Positions 7,301 to 13,880 are shown, counted from the stretch's first letter. The stretch is 15,742 nucleotides of DNA from Bacillota bacterium (GCA_023391535.1 JAEWAU010000029.1:1-15742), one strand, 5' to 3'. Program-made: numbers and translations. Notes: generated from the sequence alone by a model not told the origin.

Positions 7301-7482
7301 ACCCACGCGGAGGCGAGATCGGTCCGCGCAAAATACCGGGAGAGCTCGGACCGCATCCCGTTCCAGGTACCCTCGAGGCCCGCGTAGATGAACAGCGCGA
7401 GGCAGGCCATTGTAAAAACGGAGAAAAACTGCGTCCAAAGGCGGGCGAAATCCCGGCGCATCTTCACAAACAGGTATTTCAT
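4381..7482 (-). CDS. FtsX/MacB-type ABC permease with long coiled-coil domain (ABC-1)
   Basis: Membrane subunit of an ABC transporter, 1033 residues. It has an N-terminal helix (about 19-37), then a large extracytoplasmic domain. This begins with a MacB-like fold (about 40-205) and is followed by an Ala/Gln/Glu-rich coiled coil (about 209-417). The first FtsX domain has helices near 523-542, 573-591 and 614-637. A central helix lies at 690-710, then a second extracytoplasmic domain. The last FtsX domain has helices near 901-924, 957-977 and 994-1016. Both FtsX domains carry the typical cytoplasmic loop (IGTFKALGF and YATLKVLGF). MKYLFVK at 7482 is chosen as the start: GGAGG lies 10-11 bases upstream and the ATG overlaps the ATPase stop as ATGA, whereas an open extension to 7566 lies inside the ATPase gene. 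Mechanotransmission of peptides, lipids or antimicrobials is the family role; the substrate is unknown. Confidence 0.9.
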   Translation of the reverse strand: MKYLFVKMRRDFARLWTQFFSVFTMACLALFIYAGLEGTWNGMRSELSRYFARTDLASAWVYGGGVTQADLQKLERIGGVTDASPAALFSADAALPGSGSRQPQLQLSASPENRLSTPQTVSGAPYSPQGSGIWLDSAFASANGLKPGGSITLTVGGVRKTLAIRGLVMSPEYIYYTGSATDSMPNHRQYGFALIGTGTAGEIFDETVARSLQKEYLPQLESKIDSAYAAARSEADAKAEQLFGAQVSAQKSAALQTATAFADTAAEQVFTQAAAAREQAAESAAQKKADSAALQAVQAAFRAKAPAGAEIAALPGYAEALAQAKTEAEAKASAQVRAQLAAQRPALSAQLARAKAQAEQKAQQGVEQKFAAMRESLNNRLAAAKRRAEGAAQGAATQALCRKLGVSQAQLAALRQLAQLPNVASQSAEERTAISARAVSLLKQLPDSLLSRSVGGFPLSALKSEPLDYNMVRLKTASGTDSLALENRAQEILGSRYLGFADRTTFRAVAAAVQKTGQIQRMSLLFSAIFILLALLTMQTTMARLIDTQQTQIGTFKALGFRNGQIRLHYAGYGLTVGLLGGALGLIAAPFTISPALLRAQANTLYTLPAWPVRLTWASFAMLAAVALCCTLATLFACRRGLSGMPADSMRGPAPKAGRQMLLEKAPGLWNRLAFGWKWTLRDIARSKVRSVMGTVGVLGCMMLLIASFGMQYTDDGFPGFVYTKQYTYAVKAVLASGTTQRDRDALAKTAGSAQWVEEQPVEYKDAPASETGLLTVADSGGFVRMFDASGKPLALPASGVIVTQRTARVLHLKKGGVITLRPSGGAYLRAAVAGIAVTPTPQGVFASRAAWEKLGRTFSPTALLSGNPDAASRLSGLSAVQETASASGQYRSAVQNIRSFGFIFLLLKLAAILLGVVILYNLGILSFTERTREYATLKVLGFYQKEIRSLALRESLVTTFAGWLAGIPVGLWFLARYVGAVSTASLDLTPRLTLSDFLLATAVTVGCSVCVSLFLSRKVRRIDMVASLKSVE

Positions 7483-8183
7483 CACCACGCCACCTCCTCC
7501 ATGGAAAGCGGGGCGGCGCAGTTTTCCACCGCCTTCACATGCCCGTCCTTCAGCCGGATGACGCAATCCGCCGTGGGCGCGATAGCCGCGTTATGCGTCA
7601 CCACCACCACGGCGTTGCGGTAGCGGCGCGCCATCCCCTGCAGCAGCGAGAGGATTTTTTTGCCGGTTTCGCTGTCGAGCGCGCCGGTGGGTTCGTCGCA
7701 CAGCAAAAGCTGCGGATTCTTGCACAGCGCGCGCGCGATGGATACGCGCTGGAGCTCGCCGCCCGAAAGCTCGGCGGGGAAGTTGTTCATGCGTTTTTCA
7801 AGCCCCACCGCGGCGAGCGTTTCACGGGCCGAAAGCGGGCTTTTGCCGAGCCTCACGGCCAGATCCACGTTTTCAAAGGCCGTGAGATTGGGAATGAGGT
7901 TGTAAAACTGAAACACGAACCCGACGTTGTGCCGCCGGTAAACGGTGAGCCGGTCGTCGTTAAACGAGGTGATCTCTTTCTGCCCCACGGTGATGCGGCC
8001 GGACGTCGCGCGGTCCATGCCGCCCAGCAGGTTGAGAGTGGTGCTTTTGCCGGAGCCGGAAGGCCCCAGCACCACGGTGAACTGCCCCTCTTCGATGCCG
8101 AAGCTGACGCCGTCCAGCGCTTTCACGGTCTCCTTTCCCACGTTGTACAGGCGCGACACGTTTTCGAACCGGATAAAGCTCAT
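7482..8183 (-). CDS. ABC transporter ATP-binding protein, MacB/LolD type (ABC-1)
   Basis: ATPase that drives the permease at 4381-7482; 233 residues, normal for the family. Key sites are Walker A GPSGSGKST (40-48), the Q-loop in FVFQFYNL (89-96), the signature LSGGELQ (139-145), Walker B LLLCDEP (159-165) with GALD D-loop, and the switch His197 in VTHN. The LSGGELQRVSIARAL and DEPTGALD wording is typical of the MacB/LolD/FtsE group. AAGGAGGT lies four bases before ATG 8183. Its stop overlaps the permease start (ATGA), indicating translational coupling. It is about 47% identical by eye to the ATPase at 13086-13787, and both end in -AW. It has its own promoter at 8243-8271, downstream of the tetR1 terminator. 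Confidence 0.95.
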   Translation of the reverse strand: MSFIRFENVSRLYNVGKETVKALDGVSFGIEEGQFTVVLGPSGSGKSTTLNLLGGMDRATSGRITVGQKEITSFNDDRLTVYRRHNVGFVFQFYNLIPNLTAFENVDLAVRLGKSPLSARETLAAVGLEKRMNNFPAELSGGELQRVSIARALCKNPQLLLCDEPTGALDSETGKKILSLLQGMARRYRNAVVVVTHNAAIAPTADCVIRLKDGHVKAVENCAAPLSMEEVAW

Positions 8184-8242
8184 ACGTACCTCCTTGCCCG
8201 GAATACGGCTGATTGTGGCATTTCCGGAAAAAAACGAAAGAA

Positions 8243-8271
8243 ATCCTACCTCATCCCACCGTGACCGTCAA
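8243..8271 (-). promoter_or_regulatory. Promoter of ABC operon 1
   Basis: On the minus strand TTGACG (8266-8271) and TAGGAT (8243-8248) are 17 bases apart, with a start expected near 8236 and a leader of about 50 bases. Neither of the TetR1-type operator sequences (GCTCTAAAAATA) occurs here. A TTTCCGGAAA palindrome at 8221-8230 lies just downstream of the predicted start. Confidence 0.6.
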
Positions 8272-8334
8272 AGGGATAAGAACACGGACTCTCGCAGGTT
8301 TTTTCGGAATTGCCGCAAAACGGTGCGGACATAT

Positions 8335-8365
8335 AAAAAGAGCAGCCCCGGATTCAGGGCTGCTC
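8335..8365 (-). terminator. Terminator of tetR1, containing its stop codon
   Basis: On the minus strand GAGCAGCCC (8365-8357) pairs perfectly with GGGCTGCTC (8348-8340) around an 8-base loop, followed directly by TTTTT (8339-8335). The stop codon TGA (8356-8354) is the first triplet of the loop, so the final codons of the gene form the left arm. Confidence 0.9.
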
Positions 8366-8998
8366 GATTGCGGAAAGGGGAAGACCGAGAACCTGCGCGA
8401 CGTATGCGGGAACGAACCGCACGTTTGCAAGCTCATGCTGCGCGCCGGGCAAAAGGAGCGTGTCCTTATGGAGCAGCGTGGCGACGCCGTTGCACAGCAG
8501 GCGCGCCATCAGCTCCGGGCCGGCCTTTGCCGCGAGCTCCGTGCGCGGGAGCGCGCCGCTTTCCAGACCTTCGGCAATCAGCTTCGAAAGCGGGGGAAGA
8601 ATCTTGCGGAAAAAGCGTTCGGAGAGCAGGTTGTGGAAGGAGACGTCCATGTCGGCATTTCCCTCCGGGAGCATGAGGCCTACATCGCAGATTGCCGTGC
8701 GGATGATTCCGAGCACCTGCCGCACCTTGCAGGGAAACGGGACGGATTCGTCGCCGAACGAGCGGACCATGCCCTCCGCGTACCGGTCCACGTACGTGTT
8801 GAGGCATTCGTCGAGCAGCGCGTCCTTGGATTTGAAATAGTAGTAGAACACGCCGGGGGAAAGCGGAGTATCCCCGCCCAAAGCGGCGAGGAGCTCGCTG
8901 AGCGAGGTGTTCGCGCAGCCTTTTTCGCAAAACAGCGCGATGGCGGCGTCGATATATTCGCTTTTCCGCTTGGCGGGGTCCTGCTTTTTGCGTCCCAT
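8354..8998 (-). CDS. TetR/AcrR-family transcriptional regulator (TetR1)
   Basis: 214-residue one-component repressor, normal length. The N-terminal DNA-binding domain spans about 10-60 (SEYIDAAIALFCEKG, then SLSELL and PGVFYYYFKSKDALL). A few extra residues (GGDTPLS) sit between the two HTH helices compared with the usual AGVSKGT. The C-terminal ligand and dimer domain is divergent. GGAGG lies six bases before ATG 8998. The gene is preceded by a TTGACA-17-TATTCT promoter flanked by two related palindromes, so it very likely represses itself. It sits between the thioesterase (upstream, same strand) and ABC operon 1 (downstream, separate promoter). The ligand is unknown; fatty acids or antimicrobials are plausible from context only. 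Confidence 0.92.
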   Translation of the reverse strand: MGRKKQDPAKRKSEYIDAAIALFCEKGCANTSLSELLAALGGDTPLSPGVFYYYFKSKDALLDECLNTYVDRYAEGMVRSFGDESVPFPCKVRQVLGIIRTAICDVGLMLPEGNADMDVSFHNLLSERFFRKILPPLSKLIAEGLESGALPRTELAAKAGPELMARLLCNGVATLLHKDTLLLPGAQHELANVRFVPAYVAQVLGLPLSAIEQP

Positions 8999-9010
8999 AG
9001 GCGGCCTCCG

Positions 9011-9039
9011 TTATTTTTAGAGTGTTGCTCTAAAAATAA
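9011..9039 (-). promoter_or_regulatory. TetR1 operator O1
   Basis: Perfect inverted repeat with 12-base arms: TTATTTTTAGAG (9011-9022) and CTCTAAAAATAA (9028-9039), separated by TGTTG. It abuts the tetR1 -10 and covers the expected transcription start near 9032, so binding would block transcription. The size and symmetry are typical of TetR operators. Binding by the adjacent TetR1 is inferred. Confidence 0.85.
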
Positions 9040-9067
9040 GAATACGCCGCGAAAGCGCCGCTGTCAA
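9039..9067 (-). promoter_or_regulatory. Promoter of tetR1
   Basis: On the minus strand TTGACA (9062-9067) and TATTCT (9039-9044) are 17 bases apart. O1 lies immediately downstream and O2 nine bases upstream, so the promoter is bracketed by the two palindromes. Confidence 0.8.
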
Positions 9068-9075
9068 GATAATTC

Positions 9076-9094
9076 GAGCGGCGCTCTAAAAATA
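9076..9094 (-). promoter_or_regulatory. TetR1 operator O2 (second, imperfect copy)
   Basis: GAGCGGCGCTCTAAAAATA matches O1 (GAGTGTTGCTCTAAAAATA on the plus strand, 9020-9038) at 16 of 19 positions. The GAGC/GCTC dyad is kept; only one A/T-rich arm is present. It sits between the thioesterase stop (9135) and the tetR1 -35, 56 bases from the O1 copy, and may allow cooperative or looped repression. Confidence 0.65.
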
Positions 9095-9134
9095 TTTCCG
9101 CTGCTTTTGCCCCCGCACGAGAAAAACGCCCGCG

Positions 9135-9842
9135 TTACGAGAACTCGGTTACCGCATAAGGCCGCTTCGCTTCGCTGCACAGCAAAACGAACCGTTTGCC
9201 CTCCGGGCTTGGGATGTACCGGGGATAAAGCAGATCCCCGTGACGGGCGGGCGCGCGATATTCCACGCGCAGCCGGCGGATGGCGGCGCCCTCCGGGAGG
9301 CATTCCAGCGCCGCCTCGATGTATTTGGCGTTGTTCATGTGGCCGTTCAAATCGATATCGCTGCGGCGCACGGGGAAGGCGGGCAGCTCCTCGCCGGGCA
9401 GCTTCGGCAGCGCGATTTTGCGGCCCAGATAGTCCATGCCGAGCTTCGGGTCGAGGGCGACCTTCGCCATCTCCTCCTTCGGCAGGCTCACCATGCTGCC
9501 CGTTTCCAGGCTCACAAACGCGCCCACGCACCAGGAGAGGATGCAGGGGCGGCCGTCTTCACCGAACAGCGCGGTGTTGCGGAACCCGAAATACTTGTTG
9601 CAATCGTAAATGCGCGTCTGCACGCGGATGCGCTCGCCGTAAACCGGCAGCCGGAGGATGTCGGCCTGCCGGGAAGTGAGGAACATCCCGAGGCGGTTGG
9701 CCGCGAGAAATTTCGCAAACGACGGCTCGGATTCCAGCCACAGCAGGGAACAGTCCTGAATCACGTCCATCGCTCCGGCAAGCCGCATCACGCCGCTTTC
9801 GTCCGTCCGGCTGGCGCAGACGCGGCTGTTCAGTTCGTACAT
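9135..9842 (-). CDS. Acyl-ACP thioesterase (FatA/FatB family)
   Basis: Hydrolyses acyl-acyl carrier protein to free fatty acid and ACP in the cytoplasm. It has 235 residues with the double hot-dog layout of bacterial members (N-half about 1-115, C-half about 150-235). The C-half carries the catalytic motif SDIDLNGHMNN (161-171), with Asp164, Asn166 and His168 matching the known catalytic trio; Glu194 in RVEYRAP could be the fourth residue. The N-half has the expected DVIQD and LTSRQADI segments. ATG 9842 (MYELNSRV) is chosen by the family start and an AAGGG nine bases upstream; the frame stays open to 9959 but runs back through a hairpin and has no ribosome site there. It has its own promoter at 9977-10005. 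Its neighbours suggest membrane lipid adjustment, which is inference. Confidence 0.9.
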   Translation of the reverse strand: MYELNSRVCASRTDESGVMRLAGAMDVIQDCSLLWLESEPSFAKFLAANRLGMFLTSRQADILRLPVYGERIRVQTRIYDCNKYFGFRNTALFGEDGRPCILSWCVGAFVSLETGSMVSLPKEEMAKVALDPKLGMDYLGRKIALPKLPGEELPAFPVRRSDIDLNGHMNNAKYIEAALECLPEGAAIRRLRVEYRAPARHGDLLYPRYIPSPEGKRFVLLCSEAKRPYAVTEFS

Positions 9843-9908
9843 GTTCGATCGCCCTTTCCAGAAAAACCGGCATCCGGCATACCGCCTGGTTCCGGCCGGT
9901 TGATGGAC

Positions 9909-9954
9909 AAAATCCGCTTCAAAGCCGGACGCAAAAGGCTTTGAGGCGGATTTT
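9909..9954 (-). terminator. Long hairpin: ABC-2 terminator or thioesterase leader attenuator
   Basis: AAAATCCGC plus TCAAAGCC (9909-9926) pairs with GGCTTTGA plus GCGGATTTT (9937-9954): 17 bp with a single mismatch and a 10-base loop. The minus-strand product ends in ATTTT. It is the first strong terminator-like structure after the ABC-2 permease stop (10039). It also lies downstream of the thioesterase promoter, so transcripts from either must pass it. Confidence 0.75.
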
Positions 9955-9976
9955 CCCATGTTTTGAATCGAATATC

Positions 9977-10005
9977 AGTATAAACCGTTTTGCGCCGGGG
10001 TGCAA
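9977..10005 (-). promoter_or_regulatory. Promoter of the thioesterase gene
   Basis: On the minus strand TTGCAC (10000-10005) and TATACT (9977-9982) are 17 bases apart, 34 bases past the ABC-2 permease stop. The start is expected near 9970, giving a leader of about 128 bases that includes the hairpin at 9909-9954. Confidence 0.65.
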
Positions 10006-10038
10006 GCGAGGGCTTTTTCCGGGCGGGAGCCTGCCTCG

Positions 10039-13000
10039 TCACTCCACCGTTTTGGAGGATTCGATCATATCGATGCCGCGGAGCTTGAAGTAGGTGACGA
10101 GCTGCATGAGAAACGCGAACGCCGTGGTGATGAGAAACGACCACAAAAAACTCAGCGGCCGCACGGTTTTGAAATACGCGTAATCTTCGCGCTCAATCAG
10201 CCCCATCACGAGGCGGTGCAGCCCCACGCCCAGCGCAAGCCCCACGGCGATGCCCAGCAGCGTGAGCAAAAAGGCCTCGCGGTAGACGTACTCGTTGGTT
10301 TCCATATCGCTGAAACCCAGCACCTTGAGGGTGGCGATCTCGCGCGTGCGCTCGCTGATGTTGATGGAGGTCAGGTTATAGAGCACGATGATATCGAGCA
10401 GGCTCGCGATGACGATGATGAGCAGCACAACGCTGTCGAGGCTGCCCGTCTGCTTGTCCGCCGCAAGGAGGATATCGTCCGTGAGCGTGACGTTCACGGC
10501 AAGCCCTTTGCCGATCAGGCGGTTCGCCGCGGCCTTTTTGTCCCCCGCAATGCCTGCGACCGCGAGATTGTAGGAGACGGCTTTGCCGAAGAGCGCGCGG
10601 TATTCCTCCGGGCTGAGATAGAGATAGTTTCCCACGTGGTTTTCCGCAACGTCCGCAACCGGCACGGAAAAGACCCTGCCGTCGGCGTCCGCAACACGCA
10701 GTTTGGCGCCTTTTTTTACCCCGAACAGCTCGGAAAGCCGCTGCGAGATTACGGCGCCCTTGGCGCTCGGCACGGCGCGCGCGCCCGTAAGGGTGCTTTT
10801 GAGGCTGAACCAGCGTTCGAAATCCGTTTCGTTTTGCGGCACCACCAGATAGGCGTCCACGGCCTTCGCGCCGGAGCCGCAGGTTACGGAGGTCTGCCGG
10901 AGTAGCGCGGGGCTTTTCGCGCCCGCCTGCTCGAGCTGTGCCGTAAGCGCCGCGTTCGGGGAGGAAGTCTCGTTTTTGAGTACGAGCAGGGCGTCGTAAC
11001 GGAAGATTCCGCCGAACTGGCTCTGCGCCACGCCGGTGATGCTGTCGCGGATGCCGAACCCCGCGAGCAGCAGCGCGGTGCAGCCCGCAATGCCCACGAT
11101 CATCATGAACACCCGCTGCTTGTAGCGGAAGATATTGCGCATGGTGACCTTCCACGTAAAGGAAAGACGCCGCCACACAAAGCCCACGCGCTCGAGCAGG
11201 ATGGTTTTGCCGTTTTTCGGCGGAACGGGCCGCAGCAGCGCCGCGGGCGCCTCGCGCAGCTCCCGGCGGCAGAAAGCCACCGTCACCGCCGCCATGAGGC
11301 CTGCCGCCGCCGCAAGGATAAACGCGAGGCTGACGGGGCTGTAGCGCAGCAGCAGCGGAGGCAGGATATAGGGAAAGCAGGCATAAATAATCTGGGGCAG
11401 GAGCCGGCAGCCGAGGAAGAAACCGGCCGCCGCGCCCGGCAGCGCGGCGCAAAATACGTAGAGCAGGTAACCTGCCGTTACGCCCGCGTCGGAAAAGCCC
11501 AGCGAAACCAGCGTGCCCAGCTCGCCGCGCTCCTCCGCGATCATCCGCGCCATGGTGTTGCAGGCCATGAGCGCCACGATGAGCAGGAAGAACAGGGGCA
11601 GGATATTGCCCAGCGTTTCGATGGTGTGAATGGCGGATTTGAGGTCGCCGTAGCCGTTGACGAAACCGTTGCGGTCGAGAACCGTCCACACGGGCTTTTC
11701 GATATCCGCAAGTTTTTGGCGCGCGGAAGAGAGCTTGGCCTGCGCCTGCGCCATCTGCGCATCGAACACGGCGCGGTTTTTTGCATAGGCGGCATTGCCC
11801 GCGTTCCAGTCCTTTTCACTTTGGGCGAGCTGCGCGGAGGCCGCGCCGAGTTTTCCGCGCGCGGCGGACGTTTGCGCCTGGAACGTTTGGATGCCGGCGT
11901 TTAGCTGCTCCTGTTTTGCCGAAAGTTCCCGCAGGGAGCTTTGCAGCGAAAAAAGCTGTGTCCGCGCCGCTCCGGCCTGGGCGATCTGCGCGGCAAGCTG
12001 CGCGTAGGCGTCGCCGCCGGCGGGCAGGCCGCTTTGCTGTTCCCGCATGGCCTCGAGGGCGGCGGTAAGCTGCGCGATTTTGCCGTTCAGCGTCCCTTCG
12101 TTCAGCCCGTTTTGCGCGAGCGCCGCATCGAGCTGCGCGCGGCCATTTGCAATCTGCCGCTGCGCTGAGGCAAACGAGGCCTCCTGCGCCGCGCTCTGCT
12201 TTTGCAGCGCGGTTTCGTTTTGAGCAAGCGAAATTTTGGCGCTTTGCAGCTTTTGCGCGCCGGAATCGAGCGCGGCTTTGGCGTCGGCCAGCTTCTTTTC
12301 GCCCTCCGCCTTGGCGTCGGCGAGCTTTTTATCCTGCCTGTCGAGCGTCTGTGCCGCTTTGTCGTAAATCTCGTCGTACCGCGCCGTTTCGCGCGCGGGC
12401 CCAAGCGCTTCGAGATTTGTGTGCAGTGCGTTGGAAACGCTTTCATAATTTTGCGAAAACACGGCGTCGGGCTGCGCCTGCTTTGCGGTGACGTAAATAA
12501 CCGGGTATGCGTTCATGGAAAAAGCGCCGCGCTCGATGAACGCGAACGAATAGAGCTTTCCGTCTCCCACCGTGGTGCTGCCGTATTCCTGCGAAAGGAA
12601 CAGCGGCGATTCCACAAGCCCCACCACCGTGAACGAGGAGTTTTTCAGGTTGTTTCCCGCGCCCGTTACGCGCAGGGTCTGGCCCAAACGATAATGCCGC
12701 GCGTCCGCCACGCACTCCGTTTCGTTTTTCGGCATCCGCCCGCTCAAAAGCCGCGCCTTGTTCACCGTGCTTTCCAGAGCCAGCAGCCGAACGGCGTTTC
12801 CGCCGCTTTCCGCGTCGAGAAAATAGCCCGGCACGGCGCTTTGCACGCCCGGAAGCGCCGCGAGCGCGCGCACGTCGGCGTCCGTCAGCCCCATGGTGCT
12901 CACGATCTGAAAATCCGCCAAACTCTGCGCGCCCGCGTAACGGCCGATGGAATCGGCAATATCGGGCGCGCTCTGGCGGATGCCGGCGAAAAAGCCGACG

Positions 13001-13092
13001 CCCACCAGCATGATGAGAAGCAGGGAGACAAACCGCCCGAACGACCTGCGAATTTTGAGGAGCGTGTTTTTGACATGCAGGAAGCTCACCAT
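10039..13092 (-). CDS. FtsX/MacB-type ABC permease with long coiled-coil domain (ABC-2)
   Basis: Membrane subunit paralogous to the permease at 4381-7482; 1017 residues. An N-terminal helix (about 21-37) precedes a MacB-like extracytoplasmic domain (about 40-230). A long, mostly heptad-like Ala/Gln/Lys coiled coil follows (about 235-465), interrupted near 355 by GLPAGGDA. FtsX helices lie near 493-512, 540-563 and 587-607, a central helix near 661-681, and the last set near 885-907, 939-960 and 980-1003. The ERGELGTLVSLGF and REIATLKVLGF loops are the usual FtsX coupling loops. The end IDMIESSKTVE mirrors IDMVASLKSVE of its paralogue. ATG 13092 has GGAGAG five bases upstream and overlaps the ATPase stop by seven bases, indicating translational coupling. 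The substrate is unknown; lantibiotic or peptide resistance, or lipid extraction, are family precedents. Confidence 0.92.
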   Translation of the reverse strand: MVSFLHVKNTLLKIRRSFGRFVSLLLIMLVGVGFFAGIRQSAPDIADSIGRYAGAQSLADFQIVSTMGLTDADVRALAALPGVQSAVPGYFLDAESGGNAVRLLALESTVNKARLLSGRMPKNETECVADARHYRLGQTLRVTGAGNNLKNSSFTVVGLVESPLFLSQEYGSTTVGDGKLYSFAFIERGAFSMNAYPVIYVTAKQAQPDAVFSQNYESVSNALHTNLEALGPARETARYDEIYDKAAQTLDRQDKKLADAKAEGEKKLADAKAALDSGAQKLQSAKISLAQNETALQKQSAAQEASFASAQRQIANGRAQLDAALAQNGLNEGTLNGKIAQLTAALEAMREQQSGLPAGGDAYAQLAAQIAQAGAARTQLFSLQSSLRELSAKQEQLNAGIQTFQAQTSAARGKLGAASAQLAQSEKDWNAGNAAYAKNRAVFDAQMAQAQAKLSSARQKLADIEKPVWTVLDRNGFVNGYGDLKSAIHTIETLGNILPLFFLLIVALMACNTMARMIAEERGELGTLVSLGFSDAGVTAGYLLYVFCAALPGAAAGFFLGCRLLPQIIYACFPYILPPLLLRYSPVSLAFILAAAAGLMAAVTVAFCRRELREAPAALLRPVPPKNGKTILLERVGFVWRRLSFTWKVTMRNIFRYKQRVFMMIVGIAGCTALLLAGFGIRDSITGVAQSQFGGIFRYDALLVLKNETSSPNAALTAQLEQAGAKSPALLRQTSVTCGSGAKAVDAYLVVPQNETDFERWFSLKSTLTGARAVPSAKGAVISQRLSELFGVKKGAKLRVADADGRVFSVPVADVAENHVGNYLYLSPEEYRALFGKAVSYNLAVAGIAGDKKAAANRLIGKGLAVNVTLTDDILLAADKQTGSLDSVVLLIIVIASLLDIIVLYNLTSINISERTREIATLKVLGFSDMETNEYVYREAFLLTLLGIAVGLALGVGLHRLVMGLIEREDYAYFKTVRPLSFLWSFLITTAFAFLMQLVTYFKLRGIDMIESSKTVE

Positions 13093-13787
13093 GCAATCTC
13101 TCCGGCCTTTTTCGGCGTTTTATTGCGGCCTGTGCTCTGCACGGTGCCGTTTTTGATATGGATCACCTGGTCCGCCACGTCCGCGAGGACGGCGTTGTGC
13201 GTGATGAGCACGGTGGTGGTGCCCATTTTACGGCAGGTATCCTGCAAAAGCTCCAATATGCGCTGGCCGGTGGCGCTGTCGAGCGCGCCGGTGGGCTCGT
13301 CGCACAGCAGCACGCGGGGGTTTTTGGCGATGGCGCGCGCAATGGCCACGCGCTGCTGCTCGCCGCCCGAAAGCTGGGCGGGAAAGCTGCCCATGCGGTC
13401 GCCGAGGCCCACCTGTTCGAGAACGGCTTTCGGGTCGAGCGAATCGGGGCAGATCTGGCAGGCGAGCTCCACGTTTTCAAGCGCCGTCAGGTTCGGCACC
13501 AGATTGTAAAACTGGAACACGAAGCCGATGTCGCTGCGGCGGTAACGCATCAGGTCCCTCTTGCCGTAGCCGCCGATTTCGCGCCCGTCCACCGTGATGC
13601 TGCCTGCGCTGGGGCTGTCCATGCCGCCCAGCAGGTTGAGCACCGTCGTTTTTCCCGCACCCGAGGGCCCCAGAATCACCGCCAGTTCCCCTTTTTCCAC
13701 CTGAAATGAACAATCGCTTACGGCCGTGATCTTCCGATCCCCGGCCCGGTATTCTTTTTTCACCTTTTTCAGTTCGATAAATGCCAT
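13086..13787 (-). CDS. ABC transporter ATP-binding protein, MacB/LolD type (ABC-2)
   Basis: ATPase for the permease at 10039-13092; 233 residues, the same length as the ABC-1 ATPase. Sites: Walker A GPSGAGKTT (40-48), Q-loop FVFQFYNL (89-96), signature LSGGEQQ (139-145), Walker B VLLCDEP (159-165) followed by TGALD, and His197 in ITHN. ATG 13787 follows GGAGGATTTT closely; the frame stays open to 13913 but would cross the promoter. It is the first gene of a two-gene operon transcribed away from the TetR2 gene, which makes TetR2 its likely regulator. Confidence 0.95.
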   Translation of the reverse strand: MAFIELKKVKKEYRAGDRKITAVSDCSFQVEKGELAVILGPSGAGKTTVLNLLGGMDSPSAGSITVDGREIGGYGKRDLMRYRRSDIGFVFQFYNLVPNLTALENVELACQICPDSLDPKAVLEQVGLGDRMGSFPAQLSGGEQQRVAIARAIAKNPRVLLCDEPTGALDSATGQRILELLQDTCRKMGTTTVLITHNAVLADVADQVIHIKNGTVQSTGRNKTPKKAGEIAW

Positions 13788-13801
13788 AAAATCCTCCGGA
13801 A

Positions 13802-13824
13802 ATATCATACAGCCGATATCATAC
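13802..13824 (-). repeat. Direct repeat in the ABC-2 leader
   Basis: ATATCATAC occurs at 13802-13810 and again at 13816-13824 (GTATGATAT on the minus strand), 14 bases apart, between the predicted ABC-2 start near 13845 and its ribosome site. It could be a protein-binding site. No protein is known for it. Confidence 0.4.
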
Positions 13825-13830
13825 ATCGTG

Positions 13831-13859
13831 TTGAATAGTAACTCTGGATATAGTATACT
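13831..13859 (+). promoter_or_regulatory. Promoter of tetR2
   Basis: TTGAAT (13831-13836) and TATACT (13854-13859) are 17 bases apart. Transcription should start near 13866, about 145 bases before the tetR2 ATG. The -10 overlaps that of the opposite ABC-2 promoter. Confidence 0.65.
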
Positions 13860-13880
13860 TACACCGTGTTTTTGAAACAA
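13852..13880 (-). promoter_or_regulatory. Promoter of ABC operon 2
   Basis: On the minus strand TTGTTT (13875-13880) and TATACT (13852-13857) are 17 bases apart, with a start expected near 13845. The AGTATACT palindrome (13852-13859) supplies the -10 for both directions, so polymerase can probably occupy only one promoter at a time. A second palindrome, ACACCGTGT (13861-13869), lies in the spacer and is an operator candidate. Confidence 0.65.

Noticed and set aside
5776..7623. 615-codon plus-strand open frame
   Set aside because: Entirely antisense to the ABC-1 permease and ATPase; Arg/Gly-rich, no domain signature, and a product of high GC on the opposite strand.
1589..9954. Shared AAATCCGC/GCGGATTT stem ends in the hairpins at 1589-1632 and 9909-9954 as a repeat family
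   Set aside because: Only the 8-9 base stem ends match; the inner sequences and loops differ, so chance or common terminator base preference is enough.
12202..13509. 435-codon plus-strand open frame
   Set aside because: Antisense to the ABC-2 ATPase and permease; no family motifs.
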